The notes under the pieces were generated by a model that was given only the letters and a program-made list of their open reading frames with translations, was not told the origin of the DNA and made no database searches. The position numbers and the translations under genes were made by a program. Below are positions 52,835 through 62,883 of a DNA stretch of 64,000 bases, one piece after another. The stretch covers positions 124,001 to 188,000 of the forward strand of contig CASESJ010000001.1 in assembly GCA_949290575.1 (NCBI GenBank), in the 5' to 3' direction. Origin of the DNA: an uncultured Clostridia bacterium (GTDB lineage: Bacteria; Bacillota; Clostridia; Christensenellales; Borkfalkiaceae). Positions within the stretch are counted from its first letter, which is position 1; each line of letters starts with the position of its first letter.

Positions 52835-53098
52835 TTAAGCCATTGCGTTGAGCTTTTTAGCAAGTCCTGATTTCTTATTGGCAGCCGTGTTCTTCTTGTA
52901 AACGCCCTTGCTTACTGCGCTGTCGATGAGCGAGCATACGGAGGGGAACATTTCTGTTGCTGCAGCCTTGTCGCCGGCTTCAACTGCAACGACGAACTTC
53001 TTGACAGCCGTTTTGACTTCAGACTTGATCATTTTGTTCTGAGCAGTTTTTTTCTCGGTAACGAGGGTACGCTTTTTAGCGGATTTTATGTTAGGCAC
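52835..53098 (-). CDS. rpsT: 30S ribosomal protein S20
   Basis: 87 residues, basic, typical [10 protein letters not shown] start and C-terminal [12 protein letters not shown]. It begins with GTG, with AGGAG 9 bases upstream. Monocistronic. Confidence 0.97.
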   Translation of the reverse strand: MPNIKSAKKRTLVTEKKTAQNKMIKSEVKTAVKKFVVAVEAGDKAAATEMFPSVCSLIDSAVSKGVYKKNTAANKKSGLAKKLNAMA

Positions 53099-53238
53099 TT
53101 CGGTTTCTCCTTTTGGAAAATTTATATTCTCTTAAATCTTGTGTAATTTTATCATAAATTCACAGCATTGTAAACTAATTTCAAATGCTTTTGCGATTTT
53201 TTTAATATATTTTTTATTGCATTAATATTAATAATATT

Positions 53239-53994
53239 ATGGATGAAATTGATAGTAGCGCGGAGCGTCCCGTGTGCGTTTTTGACAGCGGCATAGGCGG
53301 CATAAACCTGTTGGCGGAATGTGTCCGTCAGTGCCCTGACAGGAATTTCATTTACTTTGCGGACAACTATAACGTACCATACGGAAATATGTCGCGCGCG
53401 CACGTGCGGGAGCTGGTCTTCGGCATTTTCGATGAGATTGCCGACTGCCGTCCTTCGGCAGCCGTCGTGGCGTGCAACACGGTGACCGCGCTCTGCATAG
53501 AGGAGCTGCGGGCAAGATATGCCTTTCCAATAGTGGGAATTCAGCCCGCAGTAAAACAGGCGTCCGCATTGCAGGGAGAGTGCCTCGTGCTGGCTACCAG
53601 AGGCACGGCGCAAAGTCAGGCTTTCAGACGGCTGTGTTCTGCCTGGCTGGGCAACAGAGCGAAGGTGGAGGCGTGCGCGGAACTTGCGCATTATATCGAA
53701 GAAAACATTTTTTCTCTTTCGTCGGAAAGCCTTGATCTGTTGCTCCCCGACTGCAATCCTTCGTGCGTTGTCCTCGGCTGTACTCACTATGTATTTGCCA
53801 GAGATTACATAGAAAAGCACTATTCATGTCCCGTTTTTGATGGAATTGTAGGGACAGCAAACCACCTGCGACTACTTTTAGGGAAAAACAACTTAAAAAG
53901 CCATAAAAAACAAATTATAACATTCAAAAATGGAAATTATGAGAAAAATGAACAAATATTTCACTTTATTATGAACAAAAATAACAATCAGTAA
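53239..53994 (+). CDS. murI: Glutamate racemase
   Basis: Makes D-glutamate for peptidoglycan. 251 residues. CVFDSGIGG, first catalytic cysteine in VVACNTVTA, second in VLGCTHY. The last 30 residues are Lys/Asn-rich and AT-rich. No ribosome site before the ATG; the upstream DNA is AT-rich with several -10-like boxes. It stands upstream of mraZ but has a separate promoter. Confidence 0.93.
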   Translation: MDEIDSSAERPVCVFDSGIGGINLLAECVRQCPDRNFIYFADNYNVPYGNMSRAHVRELVFGIFDEIADCRPSAAVVACNTVTALCIEELRARYAFPIVGIQPAVKQASALQGECLVLATRGTAQSQAFRRLCSAWLGNRAKVEACAELAHYIEENIFSLSSESLDLLLPDCNPSCVVLGCTHYVFARDYIEKHYSCPVFDGIVGTANHLRLLLGKNNLKSHKKQIITFKNGNYEKNEQIFHFIMNKNNNQ

Positions 53995-54053
53995 TCAAAA
54001 ATTAACGCCGGTAAATTAAAAAATTTTAAAAAAATTTAAAAAAAATGCGTTTG

Positions 54054-54067
54054 GTGGTTGACAGTGG
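54054..54067 (+). promoter_or_regulatory. Possible MraZ boxes
   Basis: GTGG at 54054-54057 and again at 54064-54067, exactly 10 bases apart and overlapping the -35. MraZ is known to bind short repeats of this kind with one-turn spacing. Confidence 0.5.
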
Positions 54068-54086
54068 TCAAAGAGTATGCTATTAT
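54058..54086 (+). promoter_or_regulatory. Promoter of the dcw cluster
   Basis: TTGACA, 17-base spacer, TATTAT with TGC before the -10, 41 bases upstream of mraZ. Confidence 0.88.
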
Positions 54087-54127
54087 AAGATTACTTTAAA
54101 GCAAAGATATCTTAAGGTTTAAAATTT

Positions 54128-54565
54128 ATGGCAATGCTCACGGGTGAATATTTTCACCAGCTCGATGCGAAAAACCGAATAAGAATTCCCGCCAAACTCA
54201 GAAAAGAGTTGGGCGAAAAGTATTATTTTGCATTCGGCACGAACAGCACCATATTTGTCTTCACGGCTGAGGTTATGGAAAAGTACCTCGAAGAGCTGGG
54301 GGCGACCAAGATATCTGATATCGAAGCGCAGAAGCGCGTCAGAATGTTTGCCAGAACCTGCGTGCAGGTGGAGGAAGACAATCAGGGCAGAATAGTTCTC
54401 AGCCCCGAGTTCAGAAGACACGCAAAGCTTGAAAAGGACGACAAGGACATTGTCATCTGCGGCGCGGTGAACAGAGTGGAAATCTGGAACAAACGTCTCT
54501 ACGACGAATACACCGCCGATATGGAAAGCAACTACGACGAGATGTTCTCGCAGTTGGGAATATAA
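54128..54565 (+). CDS. mraZ: Transcriptional regulator MraZ
   Basis: AbrB-like regulator of the division and cell-wall cluster. 145 residues with two swapped-hairpin repeats: HQLDAKNRIRIPAKLR and VEEDNQGRIVLSPEFR. First gene of the cluster, with AAGG upstream. Stop overlaps rsmH by one base. Confidence 0.96.
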   Translation: MAMLTGEYFHQLDAKNRIRIPAKLRKELGEKYYFAFGTNSTIFVFTAEVMEKYLEELGATKISDIEAQKRVRMFARTCVQVEEDNQGRIVLSPEFRRHAKLEKDDKDIVICGAVNRVEIWNKRLYDEYTADMESNYDEMFSQLGI

Positions 54566-55503
54566 TGAACGAGTTCGGACATATTCCCGTAATGCTGGAA
54601 GAGTGCATGCAGGCACTTGACCTGAAGGACGGCGGAATTTATTTCGACGGAACGGTCGGCGGCGGAGGGCACTCCTACGAGATACTGAGACGCACCTCGC
54701 CGGGAGGGAGACTGATAGCCACAGACCTCGACGACGAAGCGATAGCTGCGGCGACGGAGAGACTGAAAGAGTTTGACGGCAGGTTTTCCATATATAAATC
54801 GAACTACAAAGATTTCGAGCAGGTTTTTGCGATAGCAGGAATTGATAAGCTCGACGGAATACTCCTTGATTTCGGAGTATCCAGTCATCAGATAGATACA
54901 GAGGGCAGGGGTTTTGCTTACATGAAGCGAAACGCGCCGCTCGATATGAGAATGGATACGTCGGCTCCGCTGACGGCGGAAATAATAGTCAATACGTATC
55001 CGCAGGAAGAACTGGCAAGAATAATCCGTGTATACGGAGAAGAAAATTTTGCCTCAAAAATAGCAGCGAACATCGCTTCCGCGCGTAAAAATAACCCGAT
55101 AAAGACGTGCGGCGAGCTGGTGGATATAATAGAAAACAGCATTCCCGCAAAATTCAGGCAGAACGGACCTGCGGCGCGCAAAACTTTTCAGGCGATAAGG
55201 ATTGCGGTCAACGGCGAACTGGACGGACTGTACGAATGCGTTGAAGGTCTTACCCGAAGACTGAAAAGCGGCGGAAGAATAGCAATTCTCACTTTCCATT
55301 CTCTGGAAGACAGGATAGTTAAGCAGGCGTTCAATCAGCTTGAGCTCGACTGTGTATGTCCCAAAAGTTTTCCTGTCTGCGTATGCGGAAAGAAGAAGGA
55401 AATTGAAATTATAACCAGAAAGCCTGTGACCGCGACGGTCAGAGAAATGGCGATAAATTCGCGTTCAAAATGTGCAAAGTTGCGCGTGGCGCGCAAAATC
55501 TGA
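54565..55503 (+). CDS. rsmH: 16S rRNA (cytosine(1402)-N4)-methyltransferase
   Basis: 312 residues. SAM-binding GTVGGGGHS, DLDDEAI and ILLDFGVSSHQID, then FHSLEDRIVK near the end. Methylates the decoding centre. Conserved second gene of the cluster. Confidence 0.97.
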   Translation: MNEFGHIPVMLEECMQALDLKDGGIYFDGTVGGGGHSYEILRRTSPGGRLIATDLDDEAIAAATERLKEFDGRFSIYKSNYKDFEQVFAIAGIDKLDGILLDFGVSSHQIDTEGRGFAYMKRNAPLDMRMDTSAPLTAEIIVNTYPQEELARIIRVYGEENFASKIAANIASARKNNPIKTCGELVDIIENSIPAKFRQNGPAARKTFQAIRIAVNGELDGLYECVEGLTRRLKSGGRIAILTFHSLEDRIVKQAFNQLELDCVCPKSFPVCVCGKKKEIEIITRKPVTATVREMAINSRSKCAKLRVARKI

Positions 55504-55531
55504 ATTACAAGATGCGATAAGGAGTAGAATT

Positions 55532-56242
55532 ATGGCAGTCGCAACCCCCGTACTCGAAAGAGAGACCTTACAGAAGAATGAAAGGCGCGAATATGCGTCC
55601 GCAATGACCGCGGACGAACTTCACAATGCGCAGATTAAGGAGAACTACAAGAGGTTAATAAACCCCGATTTCGGAATGAACGAAGTCAGGGGCAGGACGG
55701 TTGCGCCCGAAACGAAAGAGGAAGTTAAGCCCTCCGCATTCGAAAGAGTATTCGAAAGTGCCGCAACGCGCGTTGAGCAGCGTCCCTATCTCGTGCAGAA
55801 TGCACGCGCGGACGCCGATATATTCCGTGCAGACAGCCCCGTCAATCAGCAGCGTGCAGCTGTCGCGCCCAGAGCTATGACAGAAAACGACGAAGAAGAG
55901 AACGAAGACCTTCGTCCTACAAATACCACCATTCAGTACAGAACGGCGGAAGAAAACAATGCAACCGAAGTCAAGGTAACTTCTTCGGCAAAGACTTCCG
56001 TAATCGGCAAGCGCGAAAAAATAATTATCGCTACGTTCATAAGCGTAGTTGTCGCGCTCTTCATACTCGTTATAGTCAATTCCGCGGTAATCGCAGGACT
56101 TAACAACGACCTTTATGCCATTCAGGACGGCATAAACACTGCACGCGGCGCGCTTGCAGGCGTCAATTCTCAGATAGACGCGGCAACGAGCTTCGAAAAG
56201 GTTGCGGAATTTGCCGCATCTCACGGACTTATCCTGGAGTGA
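55532..56242 (+). CDS. FtsL-like division protein with long cytoplasmic N-terminus
   Basis: 236 residues from ATG 55532, supported by AAGGAG 9 bases upstream. One membrane helix at about 164-189 (IIIATFISVVVALFILVI) is followed by a short coiled-coil-like outer part. FtsL is usually 90-130 residues with a short N-terminus; here about 160 acidic, disordered residues precede the helix. Identification rests on position between rsmH and ftsI plus topology. Confidence 0.75.
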   Translation: MAVATPVLERETLQKNERREYASAMTADELHNAQIKENYKRLINPDFGMNEVRGRTVAPETKEEVKPSAFERVFESAATRVEQRPYLVQNARADADIFRADSPVNQQRAAVAPRAMTENDEEENEDLRPTNTTIQYRTAEENNATEVKVTSSAKTSVIGKREKIIIATFISVVVALFILVIVNSAVIAGLNNDLYAIQDGINTARGALAGVNSQIDAATSFEKVAEFAASHGLILE

Positions 56243-56249
56243 GTGCCAT

Positions 56250-57992
56250 TTGATTAAGAATATACAGTTTTCCCTAACAGTTTTACAAAAGAGGTTATTG
56301 TCAGTATTTCTGGCAATAACCTTTCTTTTTTGTCTGATTTTTGCCAGATTTTTCTATATTCAGGTGGTCTGGGGTCAGGAACTTGTGCTGAGAGCGACAG
56401 ACCAGTGGAACAGAGAAATTCCCGTGGTCGCCTCCCGCGGAAAGATTTACGACAGAAACGGTCAGTTGCTCGTCGGAAATCAGACGGCATACAGCGTGTT
56501 CGTCCGTCCCAATTCCGTAAAAGATGCGGCGTACACCGCGAGAATTCTCGCCGATGTGCTCGGCGCGGACAGGGAACAGCTTGAAGAGAAGATTTCACAG
56601 CGCAAGGTTTCCGAAATTACTGTCGCGCGCATGGTGGGAAGCGAAGAGATAGAGGAGCTTGCCAAGTACGCCCTCGACGGAGTTTACTATTCCCGCGACA
56701 ATAAGCGCGTCTACGCTTATGACGACGTGCTCTGCCAGGTGCTCGGGTTTACATCGTCGGACGGTTCGGGACTTTCGGGACTTGAAAAAATTTATAATTC
56801 CGTACTTTCGGGCACAGACGGCGAAATAATGTACACGACGGACATTGTCGGCGCGGAGACGGAGGATACGCGCATTGTATACAAGCAGGCTGTCGACGGC
56901 GATTGCATAAGTCTGACAATCGACCTCGAAATTCAGCTTGCCGCAGAGCAGGCTATGCGCGAAGTCTATAATTCGAGCAAGGCTGCCTCGGTTTCATGCA
57001 TAGTGCTCGACCCTGGCAACTTTGACGTGCTTGCCATGGTCAACTATCCTTCGTACGACCTGAACGACGTCCCGCGCGACGACACGGAAACGCTCAACGC
57101 GCAGTCCAGAAATACTGCAGTCTGCGATATTTATGAACCTGGTTCAACATTCAAAGTGCTTACGGCAGCGGCTGATCTGCAGGAATATCTCAACGGCAAC
57201 AAGAGCGCGTTTTCGCCTTCATATGTGTTTAACGGCAGCCGCACCAGGACGGTTGACGGAACGACGATAAAGTGCTGGTCGGACCATGCCAACGGCAAAC
57301 ATTCCAACCAGACGCTCGCCGAGGCACTCAATAACAGCTGTAACCCATGCTTTACTGATATTGCGCTTGCGCTCGGAACGTCGACTTTCTATGACTATCT
57401 CTATTCCTTCGGGCTGGGCAATGTAACGGGCATCGATTTCGGCGGCGAGGCTCTGGGAATGCTTGTGCCGCAGTCGCTTGTGCGCGATTGCGACCTAGCG
57501 AGAATAGGTTTCGGGCAGACGGTTGCAGTAACCGCTCTGCAGCTTGCCTGCGCCGTTGCATCCGTAGTCAACGGCGGAAATTACTATGTTCCGCGTCTTC
57601 TCAAAAGCATCATTTCTGCGGACGGAAAGGTAGTGGAAGAAAATGAGCCTGTGTTAAAAAACACGACGATAAGCAAAGAGGCTTCCGCAATGCTTTGCGA
57701 AATGCTTGAAGGCGTAGTAAAAGAAGGCAGCGGCAAGAAGGCTTACATAGAGGGCTATCGCGTTGCGGGCAAGACGGGCACTGCGCAGAAATATGAAAAC
57801 GGCGCGGTTGCGGCGGGCAAATATGTTTCGTCTTTTATAGGCTTTTTCCCCGCGGATAAACCGCAGTATCTGGCTCTAGTTATAGTCGACGAGCCGCAGG
57901 GAGCATACTACGGCAGCACCGTGGCGGCACCTGCAGCGAGAAATATCTTTCAGGACATAATAGACATAAAAAATATCAGACCTTATGAGTGA
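56250..57992 (+). CDS. ftsI: Division-specific class B penicillin-binding protein (FtsI/PBP2B-like)
   Basis: Septal transpeptidase. 580 residues from a TTG start with GGAG 10 bases upstream. Membrane helix at about 16-36, then the pedestal (ASRGKIYDRNGQLLV) and transpeptidase domain with EPGSTFK (Ser of SxxK), NNSCNPC (SxN) and AGKTGTAQ. No PASTA domain, so more like FtsI than SpoVD. Confidence 0.94.
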   Translation: MIKNIQFSLTVLQKRLLSVFLAITFLFCLIFARFFYIQVVWGQELVLRATDQWNREIPVVASRGKIYDRNGQLLVGNQTAYSVFVRPNSVKDAAYTARILADVLGADREQLEEKISQRKVSEITVARMVGSEEIEELAKYALDGVYYSRDNKRVYAYDDVLCQVLGFTSSDGSGLSGLEKIYNSVLSGTDGEIMYTTDIVGAETEDTRIVYKQAVDGDCISLTIDLEIQLAAEQAMREVYNSSKAASVSCIVLDPGNFDVLAMVNYPSYDLNDVPRDDTETLNAQSRNTAVCDIYEPGSTFKVLTAAADLQEYLNGNKSAFSPSYVFNGSRTRTVDGTTIKCWSDHANGKHSNQTLAEALNNSCNPCFTDIALALGTSTFYDYLYSFGLGNVTGIDFGGEALGMLVPQSLVRDCDLARIGFGQTVAVTALQLACAVASVVNGGNYYVPRLLKSIISADGKVVEENEPVLKNTTISKEASAMLCEMLEGVVKEGSGKKAYIEGYRVAGKTGTAQKYENGAVAAGKYVSSFIGFFPADKPQYLALVIVDEPQGAYYGSTVAAPAARNIFQDIIDIKNIRPYE

Positions 57993-58002
57993 GGGTAAAA
58001 AT

Positions 58003-59451
58003 ATGAAATTGCGCAATGTCATAAATGGACTTGACGTTGTAAAGTTTACGGGCGACGGAAATACGGAAATTGCAGGTATCTGTTCTGACAGCAGAAGAGT
58101 AAGACAGGGCGATTTGTTCGTCTGCTATGAAGGAGAAAAGGAAGATTCTCACGAACATGCTGCGGAGGCATGCGCAAGGGGCGCGGCGGCGGTTGTGTGT
58201 TCGCGTGAGCTCGGGCTGGACGTTCCGCAGGTGATAGCAAAAGACGGCAGGGCGGCGGTTGCGATGCTTGCACGCAATTTTTATTCTTTTCCCGACAAAA
58301 AATTAAAAATTATCGGCATTACTGGTACAAACGGCAAGACTACAACGACGTATATGCTAAAGAGCATATTCGAAGCCGACGGCGCAAATTGCGCCGTTAT
58401 CGGCACGTTGGGGGTTGCGTATGCAAATAAATTCGTCTCGCCCGAGCTCACCACGCCCGACCCGATTTTTCTATACAGTCTGCTCGATGATATGGTCAAG
58501 TGCGGTGTCGAGTATGTCTTTATGGAAGTTTCTGCTCACGCGCTGTATTTCGGCAAGGTGGACGGAATATTCTTTACCGCGGCTATATTTACAAATCTTA
58601 CGCAGGACCACCTTGATTTTTTCGGGGATATGAAGAGCTACGCAGACAGCAAGAAGCTGCTCTTTTCCAAAGAAAGGAGCAGACTTGCCATAATAAATTC
58701 CGACGACGAGTTCGGCGCGGAACTCATGGCGGAGAGGCAGGACGCGCTGACATACGGGCTGGAAAATCCCGCCGATACGTTTGCGATAGATTTGAGCGAG
58801 GATATAGACGGAACGTCGTTCGTCATAAATATCAGCGACGAATTGTACGATATACGACTTAATATGCCTGCTATACATAACGTCTATAACGCTCTCGCGG
58901 CGGCGACTTGCGCGCATGCCCTCGGAGTAAGCACCGAGGCTGTTGCCGAAGGACTTTCGGTTCTGAAAGGTGTTTCCGGCAGACTTGAATGCGTAGCAAA
59001 ATTCCGCGGGGCAAATATCTTTGTGGACTTTGCTCATACGCCCGACGGGTTGGAAAAATCTCTGTCGTGTCTTAAAAAGCTGTGCGACAACAGGCTGTAT
59101 TGCCTTTTCGGTTGTGGCGGAAACCGCGACACGACAAAACGCCCGATAATGGGCGAAATTGCGGGCAGATATGCCGATTTTATCATAATTACGTCGGATA
59201 ATCCCCGATTTGAAGACCCGTTCGACATAATTACCTCAATAGAAGAGGGCGTGAGAAAGACCAATGTGCCGTATGTCACAATATCCGACAGGGAGATGGC
59301 GACGGAATATGCCATAAATCTTTTAAAAGAGGGCGATACACTTCTTGTGGCGGGCAAGGGCGGAGAGACCTATCAGGAAATAATGGGTATAAAACACAGT
59401 TATAATGACAATACAGTTATCAGGAAAATAATAGGCAATCTCATACGATGA
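58003..59451 (+). CDS. murE: UDP-MurNAc-Ala-Glu:meso-diaminopimelate ligase
   Basis: 482 residues from ATG 58003, with GAGGG upstream; an ATG at 57985 is less likely. P-loop GITGTNGKTTTTYM. TSDNPRFEDP contains DNPR, the signature for meso-DAP rather than lysine as third residue. This predicts meso-DAP peptidoglycan. Confidence 0.96.
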   Translation: MKLRNVINGLDVVKFTGDGNTEIAGICSDSRRVRQGDLFVCYEGEKEDSHEHAAEACARGAAAVVCSRELGLDVPQVIAKDGRAAVAMLARNFYSFPDKKLKIIGITGTNGKTTTTYMLKSIFEADGANCAVIGTLGVAYANKFVSPELTTPDPIFLYSLLDDMVKCGVEYVFMEVSAHALYFGKVDGIFFTAAIFTNLTQDHLDFFGDMKSYADSKKLLFSKERSRLAIINSDDEFGAELMAERQDALTYGLENPADTFAIDLSEDIDGTSFVINISDELYDIRLNMPAIHNVYNALAAATCAHALGVSTEAVAEGLSVLKGVSGRLECVAKFRGANIFVDFAHTPDGLEKSLSCLKKLCDNRLYCLFGCGGNRDTTKRPIMGEIAGRYADFIIITSDNPRFEDPFDIITSIEEGVRKTNVPYVTISDREMATEYAINLLKEGDTLLVAGKGGETYQEIMGIKHSYNDNTVIRKIIGNLIR

Positions 59452-60392
59452 AGTTATATCTCATATGCACGCTGTCGGCATTTGCCGCGGCGTGCGCGCT
59501 TATTCTCATGCTTTTGCCTCTTTTAAGGAGGTTAAAAGCCGGGCAGTACATTTTAGGTTATGTAAAGGAGCACGCCTCAAAGAGCGGCACGCCCACAATG
59601 GGCGGGCTGGCGTTCATTGCGGCAATTTTAATCTGCTCTTTTGCGTTCTGCGGGTTCGGGGACAACATTACAAACCTCACTCTCGTCATAACGTCGGGGT
59701 TTGCGATAGTCGGATTTTTAGACGACTTTTTAAAAATCCGCAGAAAAGAGAACGAAGGGCTCAAGCCCTATCAGAAAATAGTCTTTCAGCTCGCAATCGC
59801 TTCGGTTGCGGCAACCTATTGCCATCTGAACGGTCTCAGCGAGCTTTCAATTCCCTTTTCGGGCGGAATGAGCATAGATATAGGTTTCTGGATAATTCCG
59901 TTTATCATTTTTGTCTTCGTCGCAACGGTAAACTGCGTAAATCTTACCGACGGACTGGACGGACTGGCGGGCGGGACTTCGCTTGTATATCTGTTGTTTT
60001 TCGGCATAATGCTCTCCTTTTTCAGCGATGACCGCGCATATATAGCTTTTTCGGCGGTCGGCGCGCTTGCGGCGTTTCTTCTCTTTAACAGCAACAAAGC
60101 CAGTGTCTTTATGGGCGATACGGGCTCGCTCGCGCTCGGCGGGCTCATTTCCTGTATATCTGTATTCACGCAAAATACGCTGTATATCCCGGTAGTCGGC
60201 ATTATGTTTGCCGTGTCAGGCATATCCGTCATAGTCCAGGTAATATATTATAAACGGACAAGGCGGAGAGTATTTCTGATGGCGCCACTGCATCATCATT
60301 TTCAGATGAAGGGCTTTTCGGAGTGTAAAATTACGTATGCGTACTCTTTAATCACCGCTTTAGTCGCAATAATCTGTTTGATTTTTTTGTGA
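59448..60392 (+). CDS. mraY: Phospho-MurNAc-pentapeptide translocase
   Basis: Makes lipid I. 314 residues, ten helices. SGTPTMGGLAF, FLDDFLKIR and NLTDGLDGLAGG hold the catalytic aspartates; APLHHHFQMKG is the HHH motif. ATGA overlap with murE. Confidence 0.97.
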   Translation: MKLYLICTLSAFAAACALILMLLPLLRRLKAGQYILGYVKEHASKSGTPTMGGLAFIAAILICSFAFCGFGDNITNLTLVITSGFAIVGFLDDFLKIRRKENEGLKPYQKIVFQLAIASVAATYCHLNGLSELSIPFSGGMSIDIGFWIIPFIIFVFVATVNCVNLTDGLDGLAGGTSLVYLLFFGIMLSFFSDDRAYIAFSAVGALAAFLLFNSNKASVFMGDTGSLALGGLISCISVFTQNTLYIPVVGIMFAVSGISVIVQVIYYKRTRRRVFLMAPLHHHFQMKGFSECKITYAYSLITALVAIICLIFL

Positions 60393-60398
60393 GGAAAG

Positions 60399-61763
60399 AT
60401 GTATTTTAAGGGTCAGAAGTTTTTGGTGGCGGGCATTTCAAAATCGGGAGAAAGCAGTGCCCGCTTTTTGCTTGCCCGCGGAGCTGAGGTCTATATCTAT
60501 GACGACGTGATGAGCGGAAATATTGAAAAAACCTGCCGTTTACTCGTTGCCTCGGGGGCAAAAGAGGTGACGACGGAAAATTACAGCGAGGCGGTCAGAG
60601 TGTGCGACGTGCTCGTTTTAAGTCCAGGCATTCCCATAGACAATCCGCTTCCCGTTGCGTTCCGCAGACTTGGCAAGGCGATAACGGGCGAGGAAGAGCT
60701 TGCGTCGCGCTATTTAAGGGCAACGCAGATAGCGGTTACGGGTACGAACGGCAAGACGACTACTGTTTCAATGATAAATAAAGTGCTTTCCGATTGCGGC
60801 AAGAGCAGCGTTATGTGCGGAAATTGCGGCGACCCTTCGATAAATTATGTGGAAAAGTTGTCGTTTGACGATTTTGCGGTCATGGAAATTTCTTCCTTTC
60901 AGCTTGAAACACTGTCCGGACTTCGTCCCCACATATCCGTAATAACCAACATAACCGAAGACCATCTCAACCGACACTACAATATGGAAAACTACATTTA
61001 CCTCAAGAGCAAACTTGTTCGCTCTCTGCGCGAGAGCGAGTATGCCGTTTTAAATTATGACGACGAGCGCGTGCGCGCTCTGGCACAGTCGACAAAGGGT
61101 AGGGTGGTATTCTTTTCCGCGCATGAGAAGATAGAGGGGGCTTGCGTCGATAACGGCGAACTCACCTGTTTCGGCAGGACCTATCTCAAAGCTGGAGACT
61201 TATCTGTCGGTGGAGAACACAACATATGCAACGCGCTCGCGTGCATAGCCGTTGCCGATATATTGGCTCTCAATGTGCAGGCGGTCGGCAAATCACTCTC
61301 TGAATTCCGCGGCGTGCGCCACCGCATAGAGCAGGTGGCAGAAGTCGGCGGCGTCACATACATAAATGACAGCAAGGGTACGAATACCGACGCAACGCTT
61401 AAGGCGATAAACTGCATGACCAGACCTACTGTGATTTTGCTCGGCGGCAAGGATAAAGGTTATGACTATTCTGTCCTGTTTGACGAGCTTTCACGGGGCA
61501 GCAGAGTAATTCATGCCGTACTCTACGGAGAAAACAGATATAAAATGCTCTCGTCGTGTATTAAGAGCGGGTATATGAGCTTTTCGCTCTGCACAAAATT
61601 CCGTGACGCCGTCATGCTGGCGAAGAGCATTGCCTGCGAAGGACAGTGTGTGCTTTTAAGTCCTGCAAGCGCAAGTTTCGACGAGTTCGGCGGCTATGAA
61701 GAGCGCGGCGACTGCTTTGCAGACATGGTGCAGGGTTTTGAAAATGCGCGGTTCTCTGTTTGA
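60399..61763 (+). CDS. murD: UDP-MurNAc-L-alanine:D-glutamate ligase
   Basis: 454 residues. P-loop AVTGTNGKTTTVSM, NITEDHLNRH, and NDSKGTNTDATLKAI. Adds the D-glutamate made by MurI. GAGGAAAG upstream of the ATG. Confidence 0.96.
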   Translation: MYFKGQKFLVAGISKSGESSARFLLARGAEVYIYDDVMSGNIEKTCRLLVASGAKEVTTENYSEAVRVCDVLVLSPGIPIDNPLPVAFRRLGKAITGEEELASRYLRATQIAVTGTNGKTTTVSMINKVLSDCGKSSVMCGNCGDPSINYVEKLSFDDFAVMEISSFQLETLSGLRPHISVITNITEDHLNRHYNMENYIYLKSKLVRSLRESEYAVLNYDDERVRALAQSTKGRVVFFSAHEKIEGACVDNGELTCFGRTYLKAGDLSVGGEHNICNALACIAVADILALNVQAVGKSLSEFRGVRHRIEQVAEVGGVTYINDSKGTNTDATLKAINCMTRPTVILLGGKDKGYDYSVLFDELSRGSRVIHAVLYGENRYKMLSSCIKSGYMSFSLCTKFRDAVMLAKSIACEGQCVLLSPASASFDEFGGYEERGDCFADMVQGFENARFSV

Positions 61764-62883
61764 AAAGCCGCAAAACAGGGGGGATGTCTGGATACTTGTC
61801 CTGACGCTGGGCATGGCTCTCTTCGGCTGCCTGATGATTTATTCTGCGGGGAGCTATGTCGGCAAAGTTCAGTACGGCAGCGAGTGGTACTTTGTCAATA
61901 AGCAGCTGATTGGCGTTGTGCTCGGCACGGCGGCGATGTCTGCCGCGGCGTTTATACCCTATCGCAGGCTGATAAAATTAAAAATCCCCCTCATAATAGC
62001 GGCTTTTGTTCTGCTTGCGCTCGTATTTGTGCCGGGCATAGGCGTTACAAACTATGGCGCGACCCGTTGGATAGGTTTCGGCTCGTTTACGCTGCAGCCT
62101 TCCGAAATTGCAAAATACGCCTTCGTGCTGTTCGCGGCGGCGCACTTTTCGGCAAACTATAAAAAGGCGACGACTTTCATTGGCATTGCGCCCGTGCTCA
62201 TTGTCGGGACGGGGCTGTGTCTTTTAATAATCGCCGAGCCGAACATGTCGATAACCATGTGCGTGGGTCTGTTGATGCTTGCGCTTGTGTTTCTCAGCGG
62301 AACCAACTTAAAGACTTTCGCGCTCATGCTCGTGCCTTTTATAGTGGCTGTGCCCGTTCTGATAATTTTAGAGCCCTACAGATTGCAGAGACTGAGTGCC
62401 TTTCTCGACCCGTGGGCGTCGCCGAAGGATGAGGGCTATCAGCTTATTCAGTCGCTGTATGCCTTGGGCAACGGCGGATGGTTCGGCGTCGGGTTGTTCA
62501 ATTCCACGCAGAAATACAGATTTCTGCCCTTTGCGGAGAGCGATTTTATAATGTCTGTAATGGGCGAAGAGCTCGGGTTTGTCGGGCTCGCCGTATTTTT
62601 TCTTGTATGCATATTTCTAATAACGCGCGGAATAAAAATTGCTGCGGGTTGCGGCGACAGGTTCGGCTATCTTCTCGCAGCAGGCATAACATTGGTTTAC
62701 GGCATTCAGGTAATGGTCAACGCGCTGGTCGTAAGCGGTACAATTCCGCCTACAGGCTTGCCGCTTCCCCTCGTAAGCAGCGGGAATACGTCGCTTATAA
62801 TAACAATGACGTCGATGGGCGTGCTGTATAACATATCGACGTTCCGTGAACACGGCGGAGCAAAATTCCATATAATGAAGTAA
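61744..62883 (+). CDS. ftsW: SEDS peptidoglycan polymerase FtsW
   Basis: 379 residues from ATG 61744, about ten helices. TLQPSEIAKYA, AEPNMSITM, YQLIQSLYALGNGGWFGVG and PPTGLPLPLVSSGNTS are SEDS signatures. Works with FtsI at the septum. Overlaps murD by 20 bases. RodA or SpoVE is possible, but the cluster position favours FtsW. Confidence 0.94.
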   Translation: MRGSLFEKPQNRGDVWILVLTLGMALFGCLMIYSAGSYVGKVQYGSEWYFVNKQLIGVVLGTAAMSAAAFIPYRRLIKLKIPLIIAAFVLLALVFVPGIGVTNYGATRWIGFGSFTLQPSEIAKYAFVLFAAAHFSANYKKATTFIGIAPVLIVGTGLCLLIIAEPNMSITMCVGLLMLALVFLSGTNLKTFALMLVPFIVAVPVLIILEPYRLQRLSAFLDPWASPKDEGYQLIQSLYALGNGGWFGVGLFNSTQKYRFLPFAESDFIMSVMGEELGFVGLAVFFLVCIFLITRGIKIAAGCGDRFGYLLAAGITLVYGIQVMVNALVVSGTIPPTGLPLPLVSSGNTSLIITMTSMGVLYNISTFREHGGAKFHIMK

